Positions 9,220 through 18,173 of a stretch of DNA of 64,000 nt are shown piece by piece. A program made the translations under genes and the position numbers. The notes beneath the pieces are model-generated. The model was not told the origin of the DNA, did no database searches, and worked only from the letters and a program-made list of their open reading frames with translations. The DNA comes from Paenibacillus catalpae (GTDB lineage Bacteria; Bacillota; Bacilli; Paenibacillales; Paenibacillaceae): positions 507,888 to 571,887 of the forward strand of contig NZ_FOMT01000006.1 in assembly GCF_900112695.1 (NCBI RefSeq), written 5' to 3'. Each line of letters starts with the position of its first letter. Position 1 is the first letter of the stretch.

Positions 9220-10368
9220 ATGAGATACGTAATAGGCAGACCGAAGCGGGCGATCAGGCGGCCCGGCAGCAGGTGGTTTACCGCTGTATGCTGGACAGCC
9301 TTCGGAATTGGAATTGTAATGAGCATTTCCGTAATGCTGGCGGCCTCGGCCTATCGCAATGCCGGGACTGACAATACCGATCCGTTCCAAGGGGAAAGCG
9401 GCGGCGTAACGTCTACGAATAAGGCGTCTGCCGGCGGGATCGGGCAGGCGCCTTTGCCGTCGAAGGCCGAGAAGCCCGCGGCAGCAGCGGGCAGCAAGGA
9501 AGAGCAAACGTATATCAATGTTTATTTGACGAAGGAAAAGCGTACGGAGCGGGTAACTCTCGAGACTTATGTCCGAGGCGTGGTCGCAGGAGAGATGCCT
9601 GCCGATTTCGAGCTGGAGGCGTTAAAGGCTCAGGCGATCGCTGCCCGTACTTATATAGTGAGAAGGCTCGAGCTCGATGACCACAGCGGCATGCCGGCAA
9701 CGGCCGCAGCCTCTCAGGCGGATGTCACGGATACGATTAGTCATCAGATCTATATTTCGCTTGATCAGTTAAAGAAGCTTTGGCCAAAGGACGAGCAAGA
9801 GGCAAAGCTGGCCAAGCTCAATAAAGCGGTGAGCGAGACTCGCGGCAAGGTTATCACCTATGGCGGAGAGCCGATTCAGGCCGTGTTTTTTTCTACCAGC
9901 AACGGTTATACGGAAAATTCGGAGCAGTATTTTCAAGAGGAGCTTCCCTATCTGCGCAGTGTGGCGAGTCCTTGGGATAAGCGGATCTCCCCTCGTTATC
10001 AGGAGACGGTAAAGCTGAAACTCTCTGATTTTTATGCGAGACTGGGGCTTGGCACGAAAAAGAAGCCGGTCATTCGGGTATTGGACAAGACAGCGGGCAA
10101 CCGGATCGCCGATATTATGATAGACGGCAAGACCTATACGGGCCGGGAAGTAAGAGAGAAGCTAGGGCTTGCCTCCTCTCAATTCTTGTGGAAGCTGGAC
10201 GGCGATTCGATAGCGATCACGACCTTTGGCTACGGGCATGGCGTCGGCATGAGCCAGTGGGGCGCCAATGGCATGGCAGAGCAAGGCAAAAGCGCAGAGC
10301 AGATTGTGACCTACTATTATACCGATACGAAAGTGGAGCAAGCTTCGAAGCTTGCGGCGAAAACATAA
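9220..10368 (+). CDS. spoIID: Stage II sporulation protein D, peptidoglycan lytic transglycosylase
   Basis: 382 aa from the ATG at 9220 (AAGGAGA at 9209-9215). In B. subtilis, SpoIID with SpoIIM and SpoIIP degrades septal and forespore-facing peptidoglycan to drive engulfment, acting from the mother cell. An N-terminal anchor (about residues 20-45) is followed by a low-complexity linker and the SpoIID/LytB domain. The catalytic Glu lies in VVAGEMP, followed by EALKAQAIAARTY, and the C-terminal GYGHGVGMSQWGANGMA signature is complete. The neighbour spoIIQ acts in the same engulfment step. Expression by SigE is expected from the family. Confidence 0.96.
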   Translation: MRYVIGRPKRAIRRPGSRWFTAVCWTAFGIGIVMSISVMLAASAYRNAGTDNTDPFQGESGGVTSTNKASAGGIGQAPLPSKAEKPAAAAGSKEEQTYINVYLTKEKRTERVTLETYVRGVVAGEMPADFELEALKAQAIAARTYIVRRLELDDHSGMPATAAASQADVTDTISHQIYISLDQLKKLWPKDEQEAKLAKLNKAVSETRGKVITYGGEPIQAVFFSTSNGYTENSEQYFQEELPYLRSVASPWDKRISPRYQETVKLKLSDFYARLGLGTKKKPVIRVLDKTAGNRIADIMIDGKTYTGREVREKLGLASSQFLWKLDGDSIAITTFGYGHGVGMSQWGANGMAEQGKSAEQIVTYYYTDTKVEQASKLAAKT

Positions 10369-10400
10369 AATCAATTCTCAAAAAATAGTATACGCCTCAC

Positions 10401-10429
10401 GTATAAAGCTAGATGATCTGGCAACAATG
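10401..10429 (+). promoter_or_regulatory. SigF-type promoter of spoIIQ
   Basis: GTATA at 10401-10405, 14 nt, then GGCAACAATG at 10420-10429. This fits the forespore SigF/SigG-type pattern (GYATA, then GGnnAnAnTR), about 20 nt before the spoIIQ start. B. subtilis spoIIQ is a SigF gene. Confidence 0.7.
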
Positions 10430-10448
10430 GCTAGTGAGGTGATATCAA

Positions 10449-11198
10449 ATGAATGAAAACCAAAACAAACCTAAGCAAGAATCTCCTAAAAACGTACTAG
10501 GAGAAGTATCTGCCGCTAAGTCTAGCAACGGCTTTAAAAGACTGTTGTCGAGGAAATGGGTAACCCCGGCAGCGTTCATGGTAGCGGCAGCAATTATCGT
10601 AGCCTTAATGTGGATCTATCAGGGTTCGGACGACACCAAAGAAACTTCAGCTACGACTTCCGAACAAACGGAGACCGCAGTAGGCAATGAAGCTGTGAAG
10701 CCGGATGACCAAGCGCTTGAAGAAAGCAGAAAAGGCGAAATGCTGGAATGGCCTGTAGCAAGCAAAGATGCTCTGGATGAAGTGCTTCCTTACTATGATG
10801 CTAACGCAACAGTTGAGGAGAATGCGAAGGCGGTTGTTCAAACGAACGACAATACCTTTGTAGCTCACACAGGCGTAGACCTTGCGGATCCAAGCGACCA
10901 GCCTTTTGATGTACTGGCTGCCCTCTCGGGTAAAGTAACCCGCGTGGAGAAACATCCAACCAACGGTAACGTAGTGGAGATCAGCCACGGCAACGGTCTG
11001 GTGACCGTATACCAAAGCCTTAGCGACATTCAAGTTGCTGTTGGCGACGATGTAAAACAAGGAACCAAAATCGCTGTAGCCGGCCGTAACGACCTCGAGA
11101 GTGATCTCGGAGTCCACCTTCACTTCAGTGTGAAAGAAGACGGCAAGTCGGTTAACCCGGCTTCCCTCGTAGGCAAATCGCTTAGCGAAGAAAAATAG
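10449..11198 (+). CDS. spoIIQ: SpoIIQ-like M23 (LytM) forespore protein
   Basis: 249 aa with one TM helix (about residues 41-58), an acidic linker and a LytM/M23 domain (about 120-240). In B. subtilis, SpoIIQ spans the inner forespore membrane and zips to SpoIIIAH of the mother cell. Here the zinc-ligand set is intact: HTGVD supplies the H-x(3)-D motif and HLHF the H-x-H motif. B. subtilis SpoIIQ lacks the first His and is catalytically dead, whereas the Clostridioides difficile protein keeps it. Ribosome-binding site GTGAGGTGAT lies at 10434-10443. A SigF-type promoter and strong terminator make it monocistronic. Confidence 0.92.
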   Translation: MNENQNKPKQESPKNVLGEVSAAKSSNGFKRLLSRKWVTPAAFMVAAAIIVALMWIYQGSDDTKETSATTSEQTETAVGNEAVKPDDQALEESRKGEMLEWPVASKDALDEVLPYYDANATVEENAKAVVQTNDNTFVAHTGVDLADPSDQPFDVLAALSGKVTRVEKHPTNGNVVEISHGNGLVTVYQSLSDIQVAVGDDVKQGTKIAVAGRNDLESDLGVHLHFSVKEDGKSVNPASLVGKSLSEEK

Positions 11199-11210
11199 GA
11201 CGAAAGTCTC

Positions 11211-11247
11211 ACAGGCAGGGGTGGAAACCCCTGCCTGTTTCGTTTTT
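11211..11247 (+). terminator. Rho-independent terminator after spoIIQ
   Basis: ACAGGCAGGGGT paired with ACCCCTGCCTGT around a short loop, followed by TTCGTTTTTTT. Confidence 0.92.
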
Positions 11248-11293
11248 TTATGAAAATTTTAGGCCAAACACGTCTTAGAGGCTTGACCACAAA

Positions 11294-11321
11294 GAATATA
11301 TACCCGGACCTCTCATATACT
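11294..11321 (+). promoter_or_regulatory. SigE-type promoter of spoIIID
   Basis: GAATATA at 11294-11300, 13 nt, then CATATACT at 11314-11321, close to the SigE consensus (KMATATT, N14, CATACAHT). It lies 33 nt before the spoIIID start; B. subtilis spoIIID is transcribed by SigE. Confidence 0.7.
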
Positions 11322-11354
11322 GTACCAAACTATCTCGAGTAGGGAGGCGGGAAC

Positions 11355-11642
11355 GTGCATGATTACATCAAAGAACGAACCATTAAAATAGGTCGTTGTA
11401 TCGTGGAAACCAAACATACGGTGCGTACGATCGCTAAAGAGTTCGGCGTTTCCAAGAGTACGGTTCACAAGGATTTAACCGAACGGTTGCCGGAAATTAA
11501 TCCTGACCTGGCAGACCAGGTGAAGCACATTCTCGAGTACCACAAATCCATCCGTCACTTGAGGGGCGGAGAAGCAACAAAGATTAAATACAAGAAGACG
11601 AGCACAAAGAAGCGGGAAGTTCTCGCAGCCGGCAAATCATAA
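11355..11642 (+). CDS. spoIIID: Sporulation transcriptional regulator SpoIIID
   Basis: 95-aa DNA-binding protein that tunes the SigE regulon in the mother cell and helps switch to SigK. The helix-turn-helix (TVRTIAKEFGVSKSTVHKDL) and the basic C-terminal arm (SIRHLRGGEATKIKYKK) are close to B. subtilis SpoIIID as I remember it. The start is GTG at 11355 with AGGGAGG at 11341-11347; the B. subtilis gene also begins MHDYIKERTIKIG. The C-terminal end is extended by a few basic residues. Confidence 0.97.
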   Translation: MHDYIKERTIKIGRCIVETKHTVRTIAKEFGVSKSTVHKDLTERLPEINPDLADQVKHILEYHKSIRHLRGGEATKIKYKKTSTKKREVLAAGKS

Positions 11643-11780
11643 ACATTTTTCGAGTTTTTCCGCACATAAGCAAGAGGAATTTAGTGGTTTTTGGCGAATA
11701 ATGTATATCAATATGTCCTATGTCATGGGAACTATTTATGGACGGGATGTTTATATTATTCGTTGGAGGAACAAAGCCGT

Positions 11781-12782
11781 ATGTTAAGCAAGGATATCGG
11801 AATCGATTTGGGTACAGCCAATGTATCCATTCATGTAAAAGGGAAGGGCGTTGTTCTTGACGAGCCTTCGGTAGTCGCAATTGAAAGCGATTCGAAACGG
11901 GTGCTTGCCGTAGGCGAAGAAGCGCATCGCATGGTCGGGCGGACGCCTGGCAACATTGTTGCCATACGTCCGCTTCGCGATGGAGTTATTGCCGATTTCG
12001 AGATCACGGAAATAATGCTTAAGGCTTTTATTGATCGCGTTGAAGGCCGCAAATGGTTCAGCCGTCCGCGTATCCTGATCTGCGCACCTACCAACATTAC
12101 GTCGGTAGAGCAGAAAGCGATTCGCGAAGCGGCTGAACGCAGCGGCGCGAAGGAAGTTTTTCTGGAGGACGAGCCGAAGGCTGCCGCAATAGGGGCAGGG
12201 ATGGATATCTTCCAGCCTAGCGGCAACATGGTCGTGGATATCGGCGGAGGTACAACAGATGTGGCCGTTCTGTCGATGGGCGATGTCGTAACCTCATCTT
12301 CGATTAAAGTCGCGGGAGACAAGTTCGACGCGGCGATTATGAAATACATCAAGGATAAATACCGTCTTCTGATCGGCGAGCGGACAAGCGAGGAGATCAA
12401 GATCAAGATCGGTACGGTGTATGCCGATGGACGCCATGACGAGATTGATATTCGTGGCCGCGATATGGTGTCGGGTCTGCCGCTTACTCTTACAATCCGT
12501 TCTGAAGAAGTTCGCGAAGCGCTTTGGGATCCGGTGATGTCCATTGTTGCAGCTGCTAAGATGGTGCTCGAGCGGACACCGCCTGAACTGTCTTCCGATA
12601 TTATCGACCGGGGCGTTATTCTGACTGGCGGCGGGGCGCTGCTGGACGGGCTGGATGCTCTGCTTGCGGACGAGCTGAAGGTGCCTGTGCTCATTGCGGA
12701 GGATCCGATGCACTGCGTCGTGAAAGGGACAGGCATTCTGCTTGATAACCTGGACAAGCTCGGCAAAAAAAGCCGGGCTTAA
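11781..12782 (+). CDS. mbl: Rod-shape actin homologue Mbl
   Basis: 333 aa from the ATG at 11781 (GGAGGA at 11765-11770). MreB-family ATPase that polymerises beneath the membrane and guides lateral wall synthesis. Actin-fold nucleotide motifs: DIGIDLGTANV (phosphate 1), GNMVVDIGGGTTDVAVLS (phosphate 2) and ILTGGGALLDGLD (adenosine). Assignment to Mbl rather than MreB or MreBH rests on the spoIIID-mbl-flhO-flhP order, the same as in B. subtilis, and on close wording of motifs such as KGKGVVLDEPSVVAI. A coding frame extends upstream of 11781 but lacks a ribosome-binding site. Confidence 0.94.
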   Translation: MLSKDIGIDLGTANVSIHVKGKGVVLDEPSVVAIESDSKRVLAVGEEAHRMVGRTPGNIVAIRPLRDGVIADFEITEIMLKAFIDRVEGRKWFSRPRILICAPTNITSVEQKAIREAAERSGAKEVFLEDEPKAAAIGAGMDIFQPSGNMVVDIGGGTTDVAVLSMGDVVTSSSIKVAGDKFDAAIMKYIKDKYRLLIGERTSEEIKIKIGTVYADGRHDEIDIRGRDMVSGLPLTLTIRSEEVREALWDPVMSIVAAAKMVLERTPPELSSDIIDRGVILTGGGALLDGLDALLADELKVPVLIAEDPMHCVVKGTGILLDNLDKLGKKSRA

Positions 12783-12853
12783 TCTTATGCGGGTAGGGCG
12801 CCTGGGGGGCGCGCCGAGGCATAAATGAGTCAAAGGTCACAGAGGCTATCTAT

Positions 12854-12880
12854 TACGGCGGTTGCCTGCGAAGCCGATAT
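12854..12880 (+). promoter_or_regulatory. Candidate SigD promoter for flhO-flhP
   Basis: A perfect SigD -10 (GCCGATAT) lies at 12873-12880, about 67 nt before flhO. The -35 region near 12854 (TTACG) matches TAAA poorly. B. subtilis flhO-flhP is under SigD, which supports the reading. Confidence 0.5.
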
Positions 12881-12947
12881 TATAATAAGAAGAGATACGA
12901 TTTTCGAGAACACGGCTTCGTAAGCGGACCGGCCGAGGAGGCGCCAC

Positions 12948-13814
12948 ATGTTAAGAGGTCTTTATACAGCTGCGGCAGGCATCACTGCGCAGCAGCGCAG
13001 ACATGATACGATAACGAATAACATTACAAATATTAATACGCCGGGCTATAAGCAGACGTATGCGGTTACCCGTTCTTTTCCGGAGATGCTGCTGTCGCTA
13101 ACTGGCGTGGACGAGAAGCAAGAGAAGCAGATCGGCAGGATCAGCACGGGCGTATTTGCGGAGGAAAGCCTAGCGATCCATCTGCAGGGCGATTTGATGC
13201 AGACGGGCAAATCATCTGATTTTGCTCTTGTCTCCAATATTGACGTGCCTGGGATGGCCTTTGATGCCTCCGGCAAATACGTTTCGCCTGACGGCGAGGT
13301 GACGTTCCAGCCTCAGGCGTTCTTTACGATGCAGGATGAGAGCGGCGAGATCCGCTATACACGCGGAGGTTCCTTTACTTTGACATCGGATGGCTTCCTT
13401 GTATCTGGTGACGGTTCGAATGTGCTCGGGACAGACGGTAATCCGATTCAATTCCCGCAGGGGGTAAGCCTGGACGGCCTCACTCTGACGGCGGACCAGC
13501 GTTTTGTTGATGCGAATACCGGAGCGGACACGGGAAAACAGCTTTTGCTTACAAGGATTGATAATCCGAATGAGCTGGCCCGCGAGGGAGACGGCAAGTT
13601 TCGGTTAGTCGGCAATGCGGAAGATACCCGGCCGGTTGCGGCAGGCGAACGTGTCGAGGTGCGCCAAGGCTATGTAGAACGTTCCAATGTGGATGCCGCG
13701 CAATCATCGGTAGACCTGATGGCCGCGCTGCGCGCTTATGAAGCGAATCAGAAGGTTATTCAATTCTATGATGAAAGCTTGGACAAAGCGGTTAACCAGG
13801 TAGGCCGTGTATAA
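12948..13814 (+). CDS. flhO: Flagellar hook-basal body rod protein FlhO
   Basis: 288-aa rod protein of the FlgF/FlgG family. The N-terminus has the flagellar rod/hook signature (TAAAGITAQQRRHDTITNNI, then NTPGYKQ), and the C-terminus has the FlgG-type tail (RQGYVERSNVDAAQSSVDLM, then LRAYEANQKVI). It pairs with flhP 40 nt downstream. Exported by the flagellar type III system to build the distal rod. GGAGG lies 13 nt before the ATG at 12948. Confidence 0.93.
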   Translation: MLRGLYTAAAGITAQQRRHDTITNNITNINTPGYKQTYAVTRSFPEMLLSLTGVDEKQEKQIGRISTGVFAEESLAIHLQGDLMQTGKSSDFALVSNIDVPGMAFDASGKYVSPDGEVTFQPQAFFTMQDESGEIRYTRGGSFTLTSDGFLVSGDGSNVLGTDGNPIQFPQGVSLDGLTLTADQRFVDANTGADTGKQLLLTRIDNPNELAREGDGKFRLVGNAEDTRPVAAGERVEVRQGYVERSNVDAAQSSVDLMAALRAYEANQKVIQFYDESLDKAVNQVGRV

Positions 13815-13854
13815 GGCTTCGGTTAATGCTCTACTTTTAGGAGGACTCGCCTAG

Positions 13855-14682
13855 ATGAACAGCTCGATGATTAATGCCAGCGTATCGATGAACGCGCTTC
13901 AGCAGAAATTGGACATGATGGCTGATAATATTGCGAATGTGAATACGGTAGGCTATAAACGTAAGGAAGCAACCTTCGAGGATCTGCTGAACAATACAAG
14001 GAAGCAGCCGGATGCCTTCAATCAGCCCGGAAGAATGACTTCCTTGAACTTCAATCAAGGCTGGGGCTCCAGACTGGCGATGATCCAGCCGAATCTGCAG
14101 CAGGGCACCATTAAGACAACGGACAAGGATACCGATCTTGCCATTGAGGGCAATGCTCTTTTTGAGGTTATCGTAGACGCTGCCGGGGACCGTGCCTACA
14201 CACGCAACGGGGCGCTGCAGTTGACGGTTGCGGCAAACGGTGATACGATTTTGGCAACACCGGAAGGTTACCCGGTTATAGCGAATACGCCAGCAGGCGA
14301 AGGCCCGCTTGTCGTGCCAAACGGCTATAAGCTACGGGTGAATCCGGACGGCACCGCGCAAGGGGTAGCGACTGACGGCAGCACGATTGAGCTTGGCTCG
14401 ATCAAGCTGGTTCAGGCAACTCGTCCCGCAGCGCTAACGCTTGTAGCCGACAACTTATATCAAATAGCCGACGGCATTAACGTAGCAGATGTGCTGCAGA
14501 ACGTTACGCCAAACGGCGATAATGGCATTGCGCTTCGTCAGGGCTCCCTGGAGCAGTCCAACGTTAATCTGGGCGATGAGATGACGGAGTTGATTAATGT
14601 GCAGCGCGCTTACCAGCTGGCATCAAGAGCTTTAACGTCCAGCGATACAATGATGGGGTTAGCCAACAGTCTGCGCAAATAG
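13855..14682 (+). CDS. flhP: Flagellar hook-basal body rod protein FlhP
   Basis: 275 aa, a paralogue of the gene before it. N-terminal motif ALQQKLDMMADNIANVNTVGY and C-terminal RQGSLEQSNVNLGDEMTELINVQRAYQLASRALTS identify a FlgG-type rod protein, with the variable domain between. Ribosome-binding site TAGGAGG at about 13838-13844. The flhO-flhP pair after mbl is the B. subtilis arrangement, away from the main fla/che operon. Confidence 0.93.
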   Translation: MNSSMINASVSMNALQQKLDMMADNIANVNTVGYKRKEATFEDLLNNTRKQPDAFNQPGRMTSLNFNQGWGSRLAMIQPNLQQGTIKTTDKDTDLAIEGNALFEVIVDAAGDRAYTRNGALQLTVAANGDTILATPEGYPVIANTPAGEGPLVVPNGYKLRVNPDGTAQGVATDGSTIELGSIKLVQATRPAALTLVADNLYQIADGINVADVLQNVTPNGDNGIALRQGSLEQSNVNLGDEMTELINVQRAYQLASRALTSSDTMMGLANSLRK

Positions 14683-14695
14683 ATAGGGTGAGAGT

Positions 14696-14992
14696 ATGAC
14701 GGATGAACGGGCGGTTCTATCGCGGAGCGCGCCGAAAAATCAGGAGAAACCGCCAGTTGAGGAAGCAGGCAAAGCCACGAGCGGCGGGGAATCCGGGAAG
14801 CAGCAGCGTTCCAAGGGCGCGCGAATGACATTTTGGATTTTGCGCAAAAGTATTGTACCGGTCATTATGGTTATCATGCTGCTCGCCGGTTTGTATGTGG
14901 GATATGCGGTTGTAGGCAAGCAACCAGGCAGCGAAGTGTTTGAATGGTCGACCTGGCAGCACATGTACGATCTGGTTTTCTCCGATACCTAG
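14696..14992 (+). CDS. EpuA-type (PF11772-like) small membrane protein
   Basis: 98 aa: a charged N-terminal half rich in Lys, Glu and Ser, one TM helix (about residues 52-73, VPVIMVIMLLAGLYVGYAVVG) and a short outside tail FEWSTWQHMYDLV. The TM-GYAVVG…TWxHxxDLV pattern is that of the EpuA family, often annotated as 'DNA-directed RNA polymerase subunit beta' in Bacillota because of its gene neighbourhood in other species. Function unknown. It follows flhP by 13 nt and probably shares its transcript. Confidence 0.75.
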   Translation: MTDERAVLSRSAPKNQEKPPVEEAGKATSGGESGKQQRSKGARMTFWILRKSIVPVIMVIMLLAGLYVGYAVVGKQPGSEVFEWSTWQHMYDLVFSDT

Positions 14993-15012
14993 AACATGAA
15001 TATTTATTAATG

Positions 15013-15066
15013 AAGGGCTGTTTCCGGAAGTCATTGTGTTAAAGTGACTGGGGAGCAGCTTTTTTT
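15013..15066 (+). terminator. Terminator after the flhO-flhP-EpuA unit
   Basis: A two-part stem (GCTGTTTCC with GGGGAGCAGC outside; AGTCA with TGACT inside) is followed by seven T. Confidence 0.7.
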
Positions 15067-15192
15067 GCATCAAATATAAGGATGTATAGGAAGGGACAGC
15101 CGTCAGGTGCTGTTTTCATTTTCATATGGTAGTTGTATAATGATTGGGAACCTTGGTGGAAGAAACGGATAAAGGTAGAGGGGCGTGCGCGT

Positions 15193-15735
15193 TTGAATCT
15201 GCCGAATTTTTTGACGTCGCTGCGTTTTGCGATGATCCCCGTCTATGTCGCGATATTCGCGCAGGGACATATGATTTATGCCTTTCTGGTTGTCGTGGCA
15301 GCAGGCCTCACAGATATACTCGACGGATATATTGCCCGGCGCACGGGGCAGGTAACGGCAGTCGGCCAAATGCTCGATCCGCTCGCTGACAAGCTGATGT
15401 TCATTTCCGTTATATTATCGCTTCTACTGGCCGGTCACATCTCATGGGCTGCCGCAGCAGCGATCTTTTTGCGCGATTTGGGAATGATAGCCGGAGGCAT
15501 GATTTTTCACTTTAAAGGAAAAAAGACCGTGCCGGCGAATTGGATGGGCAAGCTGACGACTGTGCTGTTCTATTTCGGCATCATGTTTGTTTTTCTTGAA
15601 ACACCGTTTGCAGCCATGTACTTGTGGGCTGTAATTGCCTTCTCATTCGTGACGGCGATCGTGTATATCATTTTGCTCCAGGCGCTGAACAAGCCGGGTT
15701 CCGGACAGAAACCCACGATTGGGCCGGAGCAATAG
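15193..15735 (+). CDS. CDP-alcohol phosphatidyltransferase (PgsA/cardiolipin synthase-like)
   Basis: Membrane enzyme, about 180 aa, that joins a CDP-diacylglycerol-type donor to an alcohol. The CDP-alcohol signature D-x2-DG-x2-AR-x8-G-x3-D-x3-D is complete (DILDGYIARR … GQMLDPLADK), with four to five TM helices around it. The start is taken as TTG 15193 (MNLPNFLTSLRFAMIP) with GTAGAGGGG upstream, matching the MFNLPN start of known PgsA; a TTG at 15133 is also open. Whether it makes phosphatidylglycerol phosphate or a related lipid cannot be decided. It lies upstream of fabZ, so two lipid functions are adjacent. Confidence 0.88.
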   Translation: MNLPNFLTSLRFAMIPVYVAIFAQGHMIYAFLVVVAAGLTDILDGYIARRTGQVTAVGQMLDPLADKLMFISVILSLLLAGHISWAAAAAIFLRDLGMIAGGMIFHFKGKKTVPANWMGKLTTVLFYFGIMFVFLETPFAAMYLWAVIAFSFVTAIVYIILLQALNKPGSGQKPTIGPEQ

Positions 15736-15751
15736 GGAACAGGCACACAAA

Positions 15752-15793
15752 GAGGCTTGGCCCGTGGATTATCGTCATCCGCCAGCCAAGCCC
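15752..15793 (+). terminator. Possible weak terminator
   Basis: CTTGGC near 15755 pairs with GCCAAG near 15783 across a 23-nt loop; only a weak T-rich tail (CCTTATCTT) follows. Confidence 0.35.
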
Positions 15794-15896
15794 CCTTATC
15801 TTAACCTTCACAACCTGCAGTTTGATGAAGGATAGTATTAGTTTCAGTAAAGTGAACCGATTTTATACCTGCTAACATCGAAAGGAGCGAAAATTC

Positions 15897-16328
15897 ATGC
15901 TCGATATCAATCAAATCCAAGAAATTATCCCGCATCGCCCGCCGTTTCTGCTCGTTGACCGCATTACCGAGGTGGAACCTGGCGTCCGTGCAGTGGGCAT
16001 CAAAAACGTTACGATGAACGAACCCTATTTTGTAGGACACTTCCCGGGGTATCCGGTTATGCCTGGCGTTCTTATCGTTGAGGCGCTCGCACAGGTGGGT
16101 TCCGTTGCGATGCTGATGGTTGAAGCAAACCGCGGCAAGCTTGGCTTCTTTGCCGGCATCGACGGCTTCCGTTTCCGCGGCCAGGTGAAACCGGGCGATA
16201 CGCTGACGCTGGAAGTGGAAATTACGCGCCTCAAAGGGCCAATCGGCAAAGGGAAAGCAACAGCCAAAGTGGACGGCCAAGTGGTGGCGGAAGGCGAGCT
16301 TATGTTTGCCTTGTCCGAAAGAACTTAA
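15897..16328 (+). CDS. fabZ: 3-hydroxyacyl-ACP dehydratase FabZ
   Basis: 143-aa hot-dog-fold enzyme of type II fatty acid synthesis; dehydrates beta-hydroxyacyl-ACP. HRPPFLLVDR at the N-terminus and the active-site segment GHFPGYPVMPGVLIVEALAQ give the catalytic His48 and Glu62. GAAAGGAGCG precedes the ATG. B. subtilis fabZ also sits shortly after flhP, so the position is syntenic. Confidence 0.96.
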   Translation: MLDINQIQEIIPHRPPFLLVDRITEVEPGVRAVGIKNVTMNEPYFVGHFPGYPVMPGVLIVEALAQVGSVAMLMVEANRGKLGFFAGIDGFRFRGQVKPGDTLTLEVEITRLKGPIGKGKATAKVDGQVVAEGELMFALSERT

Positions 16329-16391
16329 TCCGGTTTTAATAATTCCATGTAACAATAGAGAAATAACCAAAAAATAAAGGAGTGAAGCTGC

Positions 16392-18104
16392 TTGAATCAA
16401 AATGAAAAAGCAATCGAACGTTACCAGGCTTGGTTGAATGACTCGCTGATCGATGAAGCTACAAAGGAAGAGCTCCGCGGCATTGAAGGACAAGAGAAGG
16501 AAATTACGGACCGCTTCTACCGCGATCTTGAATTTGGGACAGGCGGTCTTCGCGGCGTTATGGGCGCAGGCACGAACCGTCTTAATGCATATACAGTAGG
16601 CAAAGCTACGCAAGGACTCGCGAACTGGCTTTTATCCCGCGCGGAGGGCCAGCCGTCGGCTGTTATTGCCCACGACTCGCGTAACTATTCGCCTGAGTTT
16701 GCGCTTGATTCTGCCCTGGTGCTTGCGGCAAACGGCGTCAAAACATATCTGTTCCCGTCGCTTCGTCCGACACCGCAGCTGTCCTATGCGGTACGCGCGC
16801 TTGGCTGCGCTACGGGCATTGTTATTACAGCCAGCCACAATCCACCGGAATATAACGGCTATAAGGCATACGGCTCTGACGGCTGCCAGCTCATTCCGGA
16901 AGATGCAGAGCAGGTTATTGCTTCAATCGGCCAAGTGACAAGCTTTGGTCAAGTGAAAAGAATCAGCCGTGAGGAAGCGGAAGCGCAAGGCCTTCTCGTA
17001 TGGCTTGGAGCTGATGCAGACGAGCAGTATACGGATACCGTTGTTGCACAAAGCCTGAATAAGGAGCTGCTGCAAAGCGGGTTGGGCGAGAAATTCAAAG
17101 TTGTCTTTACTCCGCTTCATGGTTCCGGCAACCTGCCTGTCCGGGAAGTGCTGCGCAAAGCAGGCTTCAGCAATGTTCATATTGTAGCCGAGCAGGAGGC
17201 GCCTGACGGTTATTTCAGCACGGTCAAATCGCCGAATCCGGAAGAGCGTGAAGCTTTTACCCTTGCCATCAAGCTTGCGCAAGAGATTGATGCTGACATT
17301 ATCATGGGTACGGATCCTGATGCTGACCGCATGGGTGCCGTGGTGAAGAACAATAACGGCGAATATGTCGTCCTGACGGGCAACCAGTCAGGCGCGTTGA
17401 TGATTGAATATGTGCTTAGTCAACTGAAGGAACGCGGGCAGCTGCCGGCAAACGGCGTCGTGATCAAGACGATCGTTACCAGCGAGATGGGTGCGGATAT
17501 CGCCCGTTCTTACGGTGCAGCCGTTGAGAATACGTTGACAGGCTTCAAATATATTGGTGAGAAAATGACGGCTTACGAGCAAACAGGCGAGCATACTTTC
17601 CTGTTTGGCTATGAAGAAAGCTACGGCTATTTGACCGGCGATTATGCCCGCGATAAAGATGCCGTTGTCGCTTCGTTATTGATTTGCGAAGCAGCGGCAT
17701 ACTATAGCAGTCAAGGAAAAACCTTGTACGACGTTCTGCTTGAGCTGTATGCGAAGCATGGGTTCTATCTGGAGGGCCTGGAGTCGCGGACGCTGAAGGG
17801 GCTTGACGGCGTGCAGCAGATTGCCGGCATTATGAACGACTGGCGCAATAACCCGCCTGCGCAGATCAATGGCGTGAAGGTTGAACGCGTGCTTGATTAC
17901 CTCGGCGGACTGGATGGACTGCGTCCGGAAAATGTACTGAAATATATGCTCGCAGACGGATCGTGGTTTTGTCTTCGTCCTTCCGGTACGGAGCCTAAAA
18001 TCAAAGTCTATTTTGCCGTTCGCGGACAATCGACGGAGCATGCGGCTGAAGTGTTGGCTGGGCTGCGCGGGGCCGTAATGGAGCGGGTTGACAGCAAGGC
18101 ATAA
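16392..18104 (+). CDS. pgcA: Phospho-sugar mutase (alpha-phosphoglucomutase, PgcA-like)
   Basis: 570-aa alpha-D-phosphohexomutase interconverting sugar 1- and 6-phosphates. Motifs in order: substrate loop GTGGLRG, phosphoserine loop TASHNPPEYNGYK, metal-binding DPDADRMG, sugar specificity GYEESYGY and phosphate-binding PSGTEPKIK. TTG start at 16392 supported by AAAGGAGTG 9 nt upstream. In B. subtilis, PgcA makes glucose-1-phosphate for UDP-glucose, feeding wall glycolipids. Here it sits just upstream of the wall-polymer genes. Confidence 0.93.
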   Translation: MNQNEKAIERYQAWLNDSLIDEATKEELRGIEGQEKEITDRFYRDLEFGTGGLRGVMGAGTNRLNAYTVGKATQGLANWLLSRAEGQPSAVIAHDSRNYSPEFALDSALVLAANGVKTYLFPSLRPTPQLSYAVRALGCATGIVITASHNPPEYNGYKAYGSDGCQLIPEDAEQVIASIGQVTSFGQVKRISREEAEAQGLLVWLGADADEQYTDTVVAQSLNKELLQSGLGEKFKVVFTPLHGSGNLPVREVLRKAGFSNVHIVAEQEAPDGYFSTVKSPNPEEREAFTLAIKLAQEIDADIIMGTDPDADRMGAVVKNNNGEYVVLTGNQSGALMIEYVLSQLKERGQLPANGVVIKTIVTSEMGADIARSYGAAVENTLTGFKYIGEKMTAYEQTGEHTFLFGYEESYGYLTGDYARDKDAVVASLLICEAAAYYSSQGKTLYDVLLELYAKHGFYLEGLESRTLKGLDGVQQIAGIMNDWRNNPPAQINGVKVERVLDYLGGLDGLRPENVLKYMLADGSWFCLRPSGTEPKIKVYFAVRGQSTEHAAEVLAGLRGAVMERVDSKA

Positions 18105-18173
18105 TCTAATCCGCCCGGCTCGGATCACATTAGATTAGGATCACATTCGTAAAGAGTTGAACGGAGGATTATT

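Noticed and set aside
11831..12766. A 311-codon minus-strand frame opposite mbl
   Set aside because: Fully antisense to a strongly conserved gene, with Ser/Arg/Pro-rich composition typical of shadow frames.
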